DNA of 15,883 bases from Bermanella sp041589295 (GTDB lineage: Bacteria > Pseudomonadota > Gammaproteobacteria > Pseudomonadales > Oceanobacteraceae): NCBI GenBank assembly GCA_041589295.1, contig JBFHVZ010000078.1:1-15883 (forward strand), in the 5' to 3' direction. The stretch's first letter is position 1; the number at the start of each line of letters is the position of its first letter. Under the pieces are notes generated by a model. That model did no database searches. It was not told where the DNA came from and saw only the letters and a list, made by a program, of their open reading frames with translations. Made by a program: the position numbers and the translations under genes. This document shows, one piece after another, positions 7,047 to 14,472 of this stretch.

Positions 7047-7081
7047 AAAAAACTGAAAGCAGGCGCATTAAGCGCCTTCAG
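7047..7081 (-). terminator. Terminator of the SDR-MDR operon, overlapping the stop codon
   Basis: On the minus strand CTGAA-GGCGC-TTAAT-GCGCC-(TGCT)-TTCAG folds with an inner perfect 5-bp GC stem, an outer 5-bp stem and a one-sided 4-nt bulge, followed by TTTTTTATTAG. The MDR stop codon (7068-7070) lies in the terminal loop, so translation termination and transcript release are physically close. The AraC gene converges on it from the other side. Confidence 0.75.
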
Positions 7082-8093
7082 CTTGGGTCTCTTGATGAGG
7101 GGTGATAAGCACTTTGCCACGGGACATGTTGCCCGCGTAACTGGCAATGGAATGGGCCGCGTATTCTAGTTTTGGTTGCGATTGAATTTTAATGTCTAGG
7201 TCGTCAGTCATAAGCTGTTGTGCTTTTTGACCCAGTTCCATGAGTTTTTCAACAGGTGTGTTTTTTAAATAATGGGCCAGCCAAAAACCACGAACTTTGT
7301 GGTCTTTAAAAATCAAGTGCTCGATGCTCACATCCGGTTTTTCACCCGATAGACCACCATATAACACAACGCTCGATGCCTCTGGCATTTGATTTAGAAT
7401 TTGCCCAGTGGCCTCCCCGCCGACCGCGTCTAAAAATACCCGTGGCTGCAATTCGTCGCACATGGCTTTAAGCTGCTCATCAAAATCTTTGGCAGAAGAA
7501 TTAAGTGAGTAAGGTAAACCACTTTTTACCATGTCTTTCGCTTGGCGGCGTTGACGCACAATATTAATTGGTGTCAAACCTTCCTCTGCTGCTAGCTTAC
7601 GGATCATATGGCAAAGGGCACTGCCTGCTGCATTTTGAATAAACGCTTTGCTTGGGCTGCGCTTCACTTCTTCGATGAGTGCCAAGGCTGTTAGTGGATT
7701 GACCATTAACATGGCACCGTATTTGTCCGATACATGATCCAACAATGGAATACACTGGTAGGGCGTAGCAATCATATATTCGGCCCAAGTCCCGTCACCT
7801 TCTCCGGCAAAGCAAGCAACCCGTTTGCCTAGCAGTGCTTGCGCATGCTCGTGTTGACCAGCTGCAATGACTTCTCCACAACCTTCCATACCGGGCACCA
7901 CAGGTAAGGGTTTAGTAAATCCATAGTTGCCTGTCACAAATGCTAAGTCCGACGGGTTTACAGGTGCATTTTTAATTTTGATTAGCACTTCGTTGTCATT
8001 TAATTGTGGAATGACTTTTTTAACGTACTTGAACGACAGCATTTCTTGATACGCGTCGATTTCGAGCGCCATCATGGTATTGGGAATCGTCAT
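7068..8093 (-). CDS. Zinc-independent MDR reductase (quinone/enoyl reductase type)
   Basis: A 341-residue medium-chain dehydrogenase/reductase using NADPH. The N-terminal GroES-like domain has NDNEVLIKIKNAPVNPSD (about 32-49) and VVPGMEGCGEV (about 65-75). The nucleotide fold carries QNAAGSALCHMIRKLA (about 153-168) and INIVRQRRQ, which resembles the NAA-x-S-x-V-G and NVVR pattern of mitochondrial-type 2-enoyl reductases and related quinone reductases. The Arg-rich strand end suggests NADPH. The catalytic-zinc Cys/His and the structural four-Cys loop of alcohol dehydrogenases are absent. Its ATG overlaps the SDR stop as ATGA (8090-8093), so translation is coupled. Candidate substrates are 2-enoyl thioesters or alkenals/quinones; the exact one cannot be told. 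Confidence 0.88.
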   Translation of the reverse strand: MTIPNTMMALEIDAYQEMLSFKYVKKVIPQLNDNEVLIKIKNAPVNPSDLAFVTGNYGFTKPLPVVPGMEGCGEVIAAGQHEHAQALLGKRVACFAGEGDGTWAEYMIATPYQCIPLLDHVSDKYGAMLMVNPLTALALIEEVKRSPSKAFIQNAAGSALCHMIRKLAAEEGLTPINIVRQRRQAKDMVKSGLPYSLNSSAKDFDEQLKAMCDELQPRVFLDAVGGEATGQILNQMPEASSVVLYGGLSGEKPDVSIEHLIFKDHKVRGFWLAHYLKNTPVEKLMELGQKAQQLMTDDLDIKIQSQPKLEYAAHSIASYAGNMSRGKVLITPHQETQAEGA

Positions 8094-8947
8094 ACAGCGG
8101 GTTCCTTCTTACGAGAAATTGCAACTTTGTTTTTCATGCTTTTAGAAAGCGGGGCCATAGTATTGGTCAACGAGTCTAGTATTTCACTCATGTGAGATAA
8201 ATACGCACCAAAGTCTCCGCCTTCTCGAGTGGTAATTAAAAATTCGTCGTTCATGATGCCGTCGTAAACCCATTGAGCCACTTGTTCCGCGGTTATAGGT
8301 GAAACGTGCATGGTGGATTCCATGCTATTGCGCACCGCCGGATTCGGGATATCACCATCTTTAAAAATATCGGTGCGGAATACATTCGGAATGGCCACAG
8401 AAACACCTACTTTATAGGGGCGCATCTCATGCCTGAGCCCTTGAGAAAACGCAAAAATAGCCCCCTTGCTTGCAGAATAAGCCGTTGAACCTGGCATGGG
8501 CAAGACGCCAGATAACGAAGCAATGTTTACAATGCGTCCGGATTTTTGTTTGGTAAACATGGGTAGGAACGTTTGAGTAACGCGCAGGGTACCCATCAAG
8601 TTTGTTTCGATCACAGGGGCCCAGTTCTGTTCTTTTAGTTCAACAAAGGTACCGCCGCAATAAATACCAGCATTATTAATCAGCACATCTACGCCGCTCC
8701 AGCGCGTCATGCATTGTTCATAAAGTGCTTGTACGTCGTCATATTGCGTGACATTGCATGTGCAGGCGAACGTATCTTCTGCGCCTGCGGCGAGTAATTC
8801 TTCGCAAGTAGCGGTGGCTTCTTCAAGTCGTAAATCGGCAATGGCCACGCGCCAGTTTTGTTTTGCAAACACCATGGCCATGGCTTTGCCAAATCCTTTT
8901 GCACCGCCTGTTATGACAATGCGATTCCCCTTGGGTACCAGCTTCAT
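8090..8947 (-). CDS. Short-chain dehydrogenase/reductase (classical SDR)
   Basis: A 285-residue Rossmann-fold oxidoreductase acting on an alcohol or ketone. Seen: the glycine-rich TGGAKGFG at residues 13-20, Asp38 at the end of the second strand (favouring NAD(H)), NNAG at 91-94, catalytic Ser144, and Tyr157-x3-Lys161 in YSASK, with Asn115 in ETNLMGT completing the tetrad. The C-terminal 50 residues (PLSKSMKNKVAISRKK) form a basic tail longer than the classical 250-residue SDR, perhaps for membrane association. CAGGGA precedes the ATG by about 6 nt. It is the first gene of a two-gene operon with the MDR reductase. The substrate is unknown; the aldehyde dehydrogenase just upstream suggests an alcohol/aldehyde pathway. 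Confidence 0.92.
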   Translation of the reverse strand: MKLVPKGNRIVITGGAKGFGKAMAMVFAKQNWRVAIADLRLEEATATCEELLAAGAEDTFACTCNVTQYDDVQALYEQCMTRWSGVDVLINNAGIYCGGTFVELKEQNWAPVIETNLMGTLRVTQTFLPMFTKQKSGRIVNIASLSGVLPMPGSTAYSASKGAIFAFSQGLRHEMRPYKVGVSVAIPNVFRTDIFKDGDIPNPAVRNSMESTMHVSPITAEQVAQWVYDGIMNDEFLITTREGGDFGAYLSHMSEILDSLTNTMAPLSKSMKNKVAISRKKEPAV

Positions 8948-9149
8948 AGTCGTCCCTGAACATGCTCGATAGGTGGAAAAATTGAGCGCTTAGAGTGAAG
9001 TATGGCGAGGAGGGCTCTCAAGCGAAATGCGTCTAAGCCTATATAATCTCATGCAACGGGATTAGACCATTATGTAGAGTTGAGACTCGGTTCAAAAACC
9101 GCTGTCGAAGCCGTGGAGTTGCTAATGAAAGCATCAATAAAAAAGGCAG

Positions 9150-9186
9150 GAAAATAAGATTCACCACCTAAAAGAGATGGTGAATC
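9150..9186 (-). terminator. Terminator of the CNB-aldehyde dehydrogenase gene
   Basis: GATTCACCA (9158-9166) pairs with TGGTGAATC (9178-9186) with an 11-nt loop. On the minus strand the stem is followed by TTATTTT and, a few bases on, TTTTTT. It begins about 30 nt after the stop codon at 9217. This separates the fusion gene from the SDR-MDR operon. Confidence 0.8.
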
Positions 9187-9216
9187 GAAGATGATTTACG
9201 CTAAGGCGTTAAACCA

Positions 9217-10971
9217 CTATGAGCGGGTGTAGGCGACGCGTTTCGAGTTTTGCAGGTGTTGATAACTTACGTTATCACTGGTTGAGCCGCCGCCCATGGT
9301 ACCGCAACCCAAAGTCCAAGACAGGTTAAGTCCGTTCACCGCACCTATGCAGCCTTGCGTGCCAGATGAGTTCACCAAAACGCGACTTACGTTCACCACT
9401 TTACTAAATGCATGAATCTTTTCGCGATCATTGGAGTGGATGATGGCCGTGTGTCCAGCGCCCTCAATGGCCAAGATTGATTTTGCGTGGTGCAGGGCGT
9501 CTAAATCAGAAGGCATTTCAACAAAGGACAACACTGGGGCTAATTTTTCGCGCAGTAAGGGGCTACTAAAATGCCCGGCAGGCACATTCACCAGCAGCAG
9601 CTTAATCTCGTAGTCGCGCTCGATATCCGCTGCCTTGGCGATGTCTTTGGCAGGTTGACCATTCCATTCGGGGCTGAGTCGCCCTTGGGAAAACGCTACG
9701 CCCATTAAGCGTTCGATTTCTTGCTCGGTTAAATACGCGGCCCCTTCAGCTTCACACGCGGCGATAAACGGTTGCACTGCATCAGCGTCCACTAACAGGT
9801 TGTTTTCCGAACCGCATACCACGCCATTGTCAAAAGACTTGCTGGCCACAATACGCTGTGCAGCGGCAGTTAAATCTGCATCCGCACACACCCAAACCGG
9901 CGCGTTGCCTTTACCCACGCCAATGGCGGGCGTACCTGACTGATAAGCACTGTGAACCATGCTTGGGCCGCCAGTCGCCAAAATAAAGCTGATGTCTTTA
10001 TGACGCATAAACGCGTTGGTTACTTTACGGTTGGCTGGCAGCGAAGGCGTTTGCACCAAATGAATTGGCGCACCATGCTCTTTCATAACATCTTGAATAA
10101 TCGCCACGGTTTGCTCGCCAACAATACGACCTTTACGGTGGCTGCTGATGATGATGGCATTGCGAGATTTAAGCGAAATCAGTGTTTTAAACACAATGGT
10201 TTCAACTGGGTTTGTAATCGGAATCATGCCAAAGATCACACCCATGGGCATGGTCATTTTTTCTACGTCGGGTGATTCTAAGGTTAATTCACCGTTGCCC
10301 GGCTTGTTGATTAATGACTGCGCAACGTCCACCGAGCCCATGCGAATTTTTAAAATTTTGTGCTCGACCACGCCCATGCCTGACTCTTTTACACACTGTT
10401 GTGCAAGCGGTGTTGCTTGAGCATTAATGGCATCCGAAATGGCTTGAATCAACGCGTCGATTCGATCTTCTGGCCAGTTCACTAATTCTTGCTGCGCCAT
10501 TACCGCTTTATTTACGTGCTCGTCTACCACAGGGCTTGGTGTATCAATCAGCGTGTGGGAGCGAACAAATTCATGCATTGCACGGTATTTACGCGTCAGC
10601 ATACTAGTGGTGATTTGCAAAAACTCTTGGTATGCCGCTGGGTCTTGTTCGACCATACGTTCAAGTTCTGGCTTATCGACAAATAACGTTTCTAAATCGC
10701 CGTATGCTATGGCTGTCATGGCTCTGGGTTCGGCGTCGATTAAACCAATGGCGCCCACAACATCCCCTGCGTGATATTCATCCAGTTTGGTTTCTGCCTG
10801 AATGTCTTCATCAAAATAAAAACTCTCAACAGAACCGCTGTTAATGAGATAGCACCCCTTGGGGGCTTCGTTTTGTTTGAACAAAATCTCACCATGTTCA
10901 AACGTTCGGGTAGACACATAATTTCTTAATGCACGCAAATTGAAACGGGGGGCAGGGGTAAAAATTCCCAT
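9217..10971 (-). CDS. Cyclic-nucleotide-binding-like domain fused to CoA-acylating aldehyde dehydrogenase
   Basis: A 584-residue two-domain protein. Residues about 10-135 are a CRP/PKA-type cNMP-binding fold: EHGEILFKQNEAPKGCYLINSGSVE, then HAGDVVGAIGLIDAEPRAMTA. The phosphate-binding Arg (R83) is kept, but the ribose-binding Glu of the G-E-(L/I)-(A/G)-L motif is Ala74, so cAMP binding in the usual way is doubtful. Residues about 150-584 are an acylating aldehyde dehydrogenase like the N-terminal half of AdhE (aldehyde + CoA + NAD+ to acyl-CoA + NADH): IPITNPVETIVFKTLISLK, ATGGPSMV, catalytic Cys386 in FDNGVVCGSEN, and the terminal TLGCGTMGGGSTSDNV motif. No helix-turn-helix and no iron alcohol dehydrogenase domain is present. 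The start is ATG 10971, with AAGGA 8 nt upstream; a TTG at 11028 would add 19 residues. It is monocistronic. Confidence 0.9.
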   Translation of the reverse strand: MGIFTPAPRFNLRALRNYVSTRTFEHGEILFKQNEAPKGCYLINSGSVESFYFDEDIQAETKLDEYHAGDVVGAIGLIDAEPRAMTAIAYGDLETLFVDKPELERMVEQDPAAYQEFLQITTSMLTRKYRAMHEFVRSHTLIDTPSPVVDEHVNKAVMAQQELVNWPEDRIDALIQAISDAINAQATPLAQQCVKESGMGVVEHKILKIRMGSVDVAQSLINKPGNGELTLESPDVEKMTMPMGVIFGMIPITNPVETIVFKTLISLKSRNAIIISSHRKGRIVGEQTVAIIQDVMKEHGAPIHLVQTPSLPANRKVTNAFMRHKDISFILATGGPSMVHSAYQSGTPAIGVGKGNAPVWVCADADLTAAAQRIVASKSFDNGVVCGSENNLLVDADAVQPFIAACEAEGAAYLTEQEIERLMGVAFSQGRLSPEWNGQPAKDIAKAADIERDYEIKLLLVNVPAGHFSSPLLREKLAPVLSFVEMPSDLDALHHAKSILAIEGAGHTAIIHSNDREKIHAFSKVVNVSRVLVNSSGTQGCIGAVNGLNLSWTLGCGTMGGGSTSDNVSYQHLQNSKRVAYTRS

Positions 10972-11028
10972 GTGATACATCCTTGAGCAGTTAATGATAG
11001 ATAGGTAAATATCATTAAGGGTGGGCAA

Positions 11029-11053
11029 CTTTTAATCGCTTGCGGTTTAAAAG
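11029..11053. repeat. Imperfect palindrome upstream of the CNB-ALDH gene
   Basis: CTTTTAA-T-CGC (11029-11039) faces GCG-GT-TTAAAAG (11042-11053) across two T residues: an almost complete 25-bp palindrome with one bulged base and one mismatch, about 60-80 bp before the ATG at 10971. A candidate operator. Confidence 0.5.
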
Positions 11054-11072
11054 TCTTAGGCTTTTTGATTAT

Positions 11073-11111
11073 TGTGACCCAAAATGTCTCAGTCAAGATG
11101 ACTGGGTCACA
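11073..11111. repeat. Nested inverted repeat with TGTGACCCA arms
   Basis: Perfect 9-bp arms TGTGACCCA (11073-11081) and TGGGTCACA (11103-11111) enclose a second hairpin AGTCA-AGA-TGACT (11091-11103) that shares one base with the outer arm. It is on the promoter side of the CNB-ALDH gene. The outer arms carry CRP-like half sites TGTGA/TCACA but are too far apart for one CRP site. Confidence 0.55.
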
Positions 11112-11118
11112 TAAAGAC

Positions 11119-11138
11119 TAATAATAAAATTATTATTA
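11119..11138. repeat. AT-only palindrome
   Basis: TAATAATAA (11119-11127) is the reverse complement of TTATTATTA (11130-11138) with a 2-nt centre: a perfect 9-bp arm palindrome of only A and T. It could be an operator or an easily melting element. It is the third inverted repeat within 110 bp. Confidence 0.5.
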
Positions 11139-11481
11139 AATGGCTGACCAAAGCGTTACCTTTTTTTGTTTGAAAGCAGTGCAAATAAAATTATCAACTG
11201 AATGATTTGAACAAAGTCAGTGCATCGCGCCGAACAAAATCTGAGCACCGAGATAGGGTTGTTTAACAAACAAAAAAGAGAGGAAACAAAAGCAAGATAA
11301 AAACGTGGAGTGGGTTTTAAAAAGTTGATGTGGTGCCTTTACAGATTTTCATTGTCGGGTATAGTCCAGTGCTATTTTATAATTTTTTACAATCATAACT
11401 ATAAAAAACTTGACGACGGAAAGATTGTTGATATCCGGCAGTTGGCTTGGTTAACATAACTTTTCTATAAAGGAGCCTTGA

Positions 11482-12717
11482 ATGGATAAATTGCAAAAGA
11501 GTGATCTTGAGCAAATATTGGGTATATATTCACCTTACTCCATTCGTAGTTTGGATCTGAATCCAGTAGACGAAACCCTGTTGATCACATTAGCCGAAAG
11601 CGCAAAAAAAAGTCGCTTTTCCATTCGCGCAGGTAGCAATACCAACAAGCGTGATAGCCAACAAAGCAATCGCCAAGCATGTCATTGGCATCACGTCCGT
11701 TTAGGACGCTTTAATACCCAGATTAGAGCGTATATAAATCCTGAAAGCACCAGCGTTTCGCGCTTTTCGTTTTTGGGTGATAGCAATAAAAAGTACAGTT
11801 TTGGTTTGCAGCAAGCCATTGAGCAAGCAAAAGGCAAAGGTTTGGATGCCGATACCATAGCCACCGTGCTTGGTTTGGACTTAGCGCTGGTAAAATCCAT
11901 TTTGATGGACATTGAAATCAGCGAAAACGAAAAACAAGCCGAATCTATCCTGCCCCTTGAAACGGACCCAATCTGGCGCGCAGTTTTAACCCACGAACTT
12001 AATCTAACGACCAAGCTGCTACCACTTAAGTTGCTATTGTCTCGTTTAAAACTAAACGTATATAGCCAAAAAAATTCTGACGTAATGCAAAGTGCCGTTG
12101 CCGAGCTGCGTCAGTTTTTTGCACAGCATGCACCGCAACTAAAAAGCGAGTTTGCACAGCTTGGTATTAATACCGCTAGCAAACCCACCGAACAAACGGC
12201 CAAGCCAAAACTCAAATTGAAACTTCCGGGCCTCAATAACCCAATTTGGCATCAGATTTTATCGGGTAGCTTTGATCTTCACTCGCGTGATATGCCGCTT
12301 AACTTGTTTATCACCAAATTGAAAAAACAGTACGCAGATAATGCAGATTCAGGTGCAAGACGTCAGGTAATTTCAGATCTACAATCATTCTTTAAAAAGA
12401 ATGCTCGTGCCTTAATCCTAGAGCTAAAAATTCTCACCAAGATCATTCAAGGTGAAGTCGAAGTTGATAAGCCCGTAGCGCTGCCTAAAGAAGATCATGT
12501 GATCTGGCAGCGTTTGCTGGAAAACGAAGCCAGTCTGCCTACAGAGAAAATGGCTTATTTATTATTGTTGTCGCGCTTACGCTCGACGTTTGTTCGCAGT
12601 ACCGACGCAACCGAAAAAGACAAAGCCATTCGTCAACTTAGAGAATTTTTCGTGCAGAACCAATCCATGTTCGCGCCCGAAATTGAAAAGATTAACGACT
12701 TATCCATCGCCATTTAA
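11482..12717 (+). CDS. Protein of unknown function with three copies of a ~65-residue helical repeat
   Basis: A 411-residue protein, no signal peptide or membrane segment, probably cytosolic. I do not recognise the family. Residues 1-160 form an N-terminal region with a basic Ser/Arg/Asn-rich loop (about 50-70) and a helical end (SFGLQQAIEQAKGKGLDADTIATVLG split by LDLALVKSIL) that could be a helix-turn-helix-like fold. Three repeats follow at about 163-227, 254-318 and 340-404, each starting (P/V)IW-x2-(V/I/L)L, continuing with (P/A)L-x-L(L/F)-x2-(R/K)L and ending in L-x2-FF-x-(Q/K)(H/N)...E-(L/I). The first two repeats are joined by a Lys/Pro/Leu linker (KPKLKLKLPG). AAAGGAG precedes the ATG. 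It lies 15 nt upstream of the next gene, so the two are probably co-transcribed and act together. Confidence 0.85.
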   Translation: MDKLQKSDLEQILGIYSPYSIRSLDLNPVDETLLITLAESAKKSRFSIRAGSNTNKRDSQQSNRQACHWHHVRLGRFNTQIRAYINPESTSVSRFSFLGDSNKKYSFGLQQAIEQAKGKGLDADTIATVLGLDLALVKSILMDIEISENEKQAESILPLETDPIWRAVLTHELNLTTKLLPLKLLLSRLKLNVYSQKNSDVMQSAVAELRQFFAQHAPQLKSEFAQLGINTASKPTEQTAKPKLKLKLPGLNNPIWHQILSGSFDLHSRDMPLNLFITKLKKQYADNADSGARRQVISDLQSFFKKNARALILELKILTKIIQGEVEVDKPVALPKEDHVIWQRLLENEASLPTEKMAYLLLLSRLRSTFVRSTDATEKDKAIRQLREFFVQNQSMFAPEIEKINDLSIAI

Positions 12718-12732
12718 ATCAGGATTTATTAA

Positions 12733-13749
12733 ATGTCACAGGAAAACATATCCATTACCAGTGAACTGGTAGACCTAGATACACTTGTTGAAAAGATCGA
12801 AGACAACGAATTTTTGGTATTGGCGGCGGACGAAGAATTACTTGCTCAGCTACCAGCCGGTAACTGGATTGCAGGTAGTATCCCTTACTTTATGTCCAAT
12901 GATGGCGGTGTTATCACGCGCGATAAAATCTTTGTGCAAACCATTAAGGGTCTATCCAGTGCTAATCCTGCGCGTATTTCAATGTACGACGCCAATAGTA
13001 TCAGCCGCATTGCCAAAGACGCACCCCAACACGGATTTACGATCACTATTTTACCCGCCGAATCGGACGTGCATGTCGCCTACGCACAAAATGCTCCCGA
13101 GTTCGAGAACATGTATTTCACCCCAATTATTGGTTGGATCAGTGGTAAACACTTAGTGGAAGACGAAGACCGTAGTGCTAAAACCGCGTACGGCCCAGGC
13201 AATATGCTGCTGGCTGATAAGGCCGTTGCCATTCACGTCCCTATGCCTGCCATGCAAATGGCTAGCATCAATACGGTCAACTTGTTCGAGCAAGGCCAAG
13301 GCCCAGAAATCACCTTCCCTACCACTGGCTTTACATCTGATCGCTGTGTGGTTGATGGTGTTGAAACAACCTTGTCTGACTTTGTTGCGCAAAACAACAT
13401 TGATATTCGCTTACCTTTGGTTGCCAACTACAGTGGTGTAAACGTCAACGTCAGTATTCGTGAACCTTCTGCTGCAAATGGTAGTACAGTGTTTTACGCG
13501 CCAGTGTTCGAAGGGGTGAAATACCAGTTTGCTAAACCCGTGGGCGATTATGTTAGCGAATTCTCCAAGGCCATGAGTGAAGGCGACGCCAATAAGACCG
13601 CCGTGTCTTACAACTGTTTGTTAAATTTCTTGTACTCCGAACTAGAAGGCAAAAAAACCGGGACGATTACCGGCCCAATCACCTTTGGCGAAATTGCTTA
13701 CCAATTGTTTAACCAAACCTTGGTTTACATGACGTTGACGGCGGACTAG
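12733..13749 (+). CDS. Conserved cytosolic protein with FIST-like C-terminal signature
   Basis: A 338-residue protein without signal peptide or membrane segments. Recognisable blocks are LPAGNWIAGSIPYFM (40-54), FTPIIGWISGKHLVED (129-144) and the C-terminal CLLNFLYSELEGKKTG with TFGEIAYQLFNQTLVYM (295-333). The last block resembles, from memory, the end of FIST-type sensory proteins and an uncharacterised family of proteobacterial proteins (possibly DUF6976); no function is established. No catalytic motif is obvious. AGGA at 12721-12724 lies 8 nt before the ATG. Second gene of the operon with the triple-repeat protein, followed by a strong terminator. The gene is sure; the role is not known, and a sensory or protein-interaction role is only a guess. 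Confidence 0.85.
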   Translation: MSQENISITSELVDLDTLVEKIEDNEFLVLAADEELLAQLPAGNWIAGSIPYFMSNDGGVITRDKIFVQTIKGLSSANPARISMYDANSISRIAKDAPQHGFTITILPAESDVHVAYAQNAPEFENMYFTPIIGWISGKHLVEDEDRSAKTAYGPGNMLLADKAVAIHVPMPAMQMASINTVNLFEQGQGPEITFPTTGFTSDRCVVDGVETTLSDFVAQNNIDIRLPLVANYSGVNVNVSIREPSAANGSTVFYAPVFEGVKYQFAKPVGDYVSEFSKAMSEGDANKTAVSYNCLLNFLYSELEGKKTGTITGPITFGEIAYQLFNQTLVYMTLTAD

Positions 13750-13785
13750 CAGCCAGCGTTAGTAGCAGGCCTCGCTAAGGCAATG

Positions 13786-13819
13786 AAAAGCCAGCACAGC
13801 AATGTGCTGGCTTTTTAGT
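13786..13819 (+). terminator. Strong intrinsic terminator, probably bidirectional
   Basis: AAAAGCCAGCACA (13786-13798) pairs perfectly with TGTGCTGGCTTTT (13803-13815) over a 4-nt GCAA loop, giving a GC core flanked by A and T tracts in both directions. It ends the two-gene operon 36 nt after the stop. Confidence 0.95.
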
Positions 13820-13997
13820 TTGTGTCGATCAGTGCTTAAATTTCAGAGCCAATTTGACTGATATTAATGACTTGAAAATGGCGCGTTTAGTGCGGCTGTC
13901 ATATTGCGATCTGAAGAATCAGCGTAAAACCGATCACGCCGGAGAGGTAAGGTGATTTAGGTGTTCCGGCATTCTTAAAACAATCGGAGAAAACAAT

Positions 13998-14426
13998 ATG
14001 AAAACTGTCTTTCGAAATACCCTAGGTGTTGTCATCATTGCGTTGTGTGCCAGTAATGCTTGGTCCCTAACGAAGTGCTGGCAGATGGCGGGCGCTGAAG
14101 AGGTGTGTTTTGACATAACCAATCATGGTTTTGTGCGCGAACTGACTGGCGTCGCATGGGCAATGACCCCACAAGGTGACATGTGTGTACCGCTAGACGG
14201 CGCAAGTCTTTTTGATCCGCTACACAATGTAGACCGGTTGGAGTTTACCCGCATGATAGGTTTACCCATCGCAACCCATAACCAAGTCCACCACACTATA
14301 TTTGAACTGGATCCAGCAACCTTTAATGGTACATGGGCAGATCAACATGGCGTTGTGGGTGGTGTAACCTTCATCGGTAACAGCAAATCTCCCAATAACC
14401 CCTGTATTGGTCCGGTGCAACCTTAA
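13998..14426 (+). CDS. Small exported cysteine-containing protein, unknown
   Basis: A 142-residue protein with a Sec signal peptide (MKTVFRN, hydrophobic core, NAWS site at about 20-23). The mature chain of about 119 residues has four cysteines (27, 37, 63, 136), enough for two disulfides in the periplasm or outside the cell. CGGAG lies about 8 nt before the ATG. I do not recognise the family: no catalytic motif, several Asp/Asn/Gly turns and a His-rich NQVHH at 95-99. Preceded by about 180 nt with no gene and followed within 20 nt by a GC hairpin. First of three short exported genes on the same strand. Confidence 0.8.
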   Translation: MKTVFRNTLGVVIIALCASNAWSLTKCWQMAGAEEVCFDITNHGFVRELTGVAWAMTPQGDMCVPLDGASLFDPLHNVDRLEFTRMIGLPIATHNQVHHTIFELDPATFNGTWADQHGVVGGVTFIGNSKSPNNPCIGPVQP

Positions 14427-14441
14427 CTCTTTATTAGCAAG

Positions 14442-14471
14442 CCGCGCCCGGTACTCACCGGGCGTGCGTTT
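14442..14471. repeat. 30-bp GC-rich repeat, copy 1
   Basis: It matches copy 2 at 15430-15459 at 25 of 30 positions, in the same orientation and at a similar distance after a gene stop (15 nt). Read on the minus strand it encodes KRTPGEYRAR in an open frame. Confidence 0.6.
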
Positions 14472-14472
14472 G
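14443..14472 (+). terminator. GC hairpin after the first small exported gene
   Basis: CGCCCGGT (14445-14452) pairs with ACCGGGCG (14457-14464), extended outward by a G-T wobble and a C-G pair, loop ACTC, followed by GTTTGTCCTT. This is a plausible but not ideal intrinsic terminator because the T run is short. Confidence 0.55.

Larger units (their letters stand above)
11029..11481. other. Gene-free divergent region with an inverted-repeat cluster
   Basis: These 453 nt are AT-rich and contain no credible gene. The left third holds three inverted repeats, listed separately. The right part has TTTTATA (11375-11381) opposite TATAAAA (11400-11406), and a TTGACG at about 11410 without a good -10 at the right distance. 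AAAGGAG sits 7 nt before the ATG at 11482 and is an excellent ribosome site. A small RNA cannot be excluded by eye but I see no clear promoter-plus-terminator pair. Confidence 0.5.

Noticed and set aside
9952..10420. Overlapping plus-strand frames of 90-107 codons inside the aldehyde dehydrogenase
   Set aside because: Opposite-strand shadows of a gene with intact catalytic motifs; sequences look like reverse-complement translation.
11073..11111. CRP site (TGTGA...TCACA) before the CNB-ALDH gene
   Set aside because: The half-sites are 29 nt apart instead of 6, so this is not a single CRP site; kept only as an inverted repeat.
14443..14466. REP-type palindrome
   Set aside because: Copy 2 of the element does not preserve the same pairing, and only two copies exist in the window.
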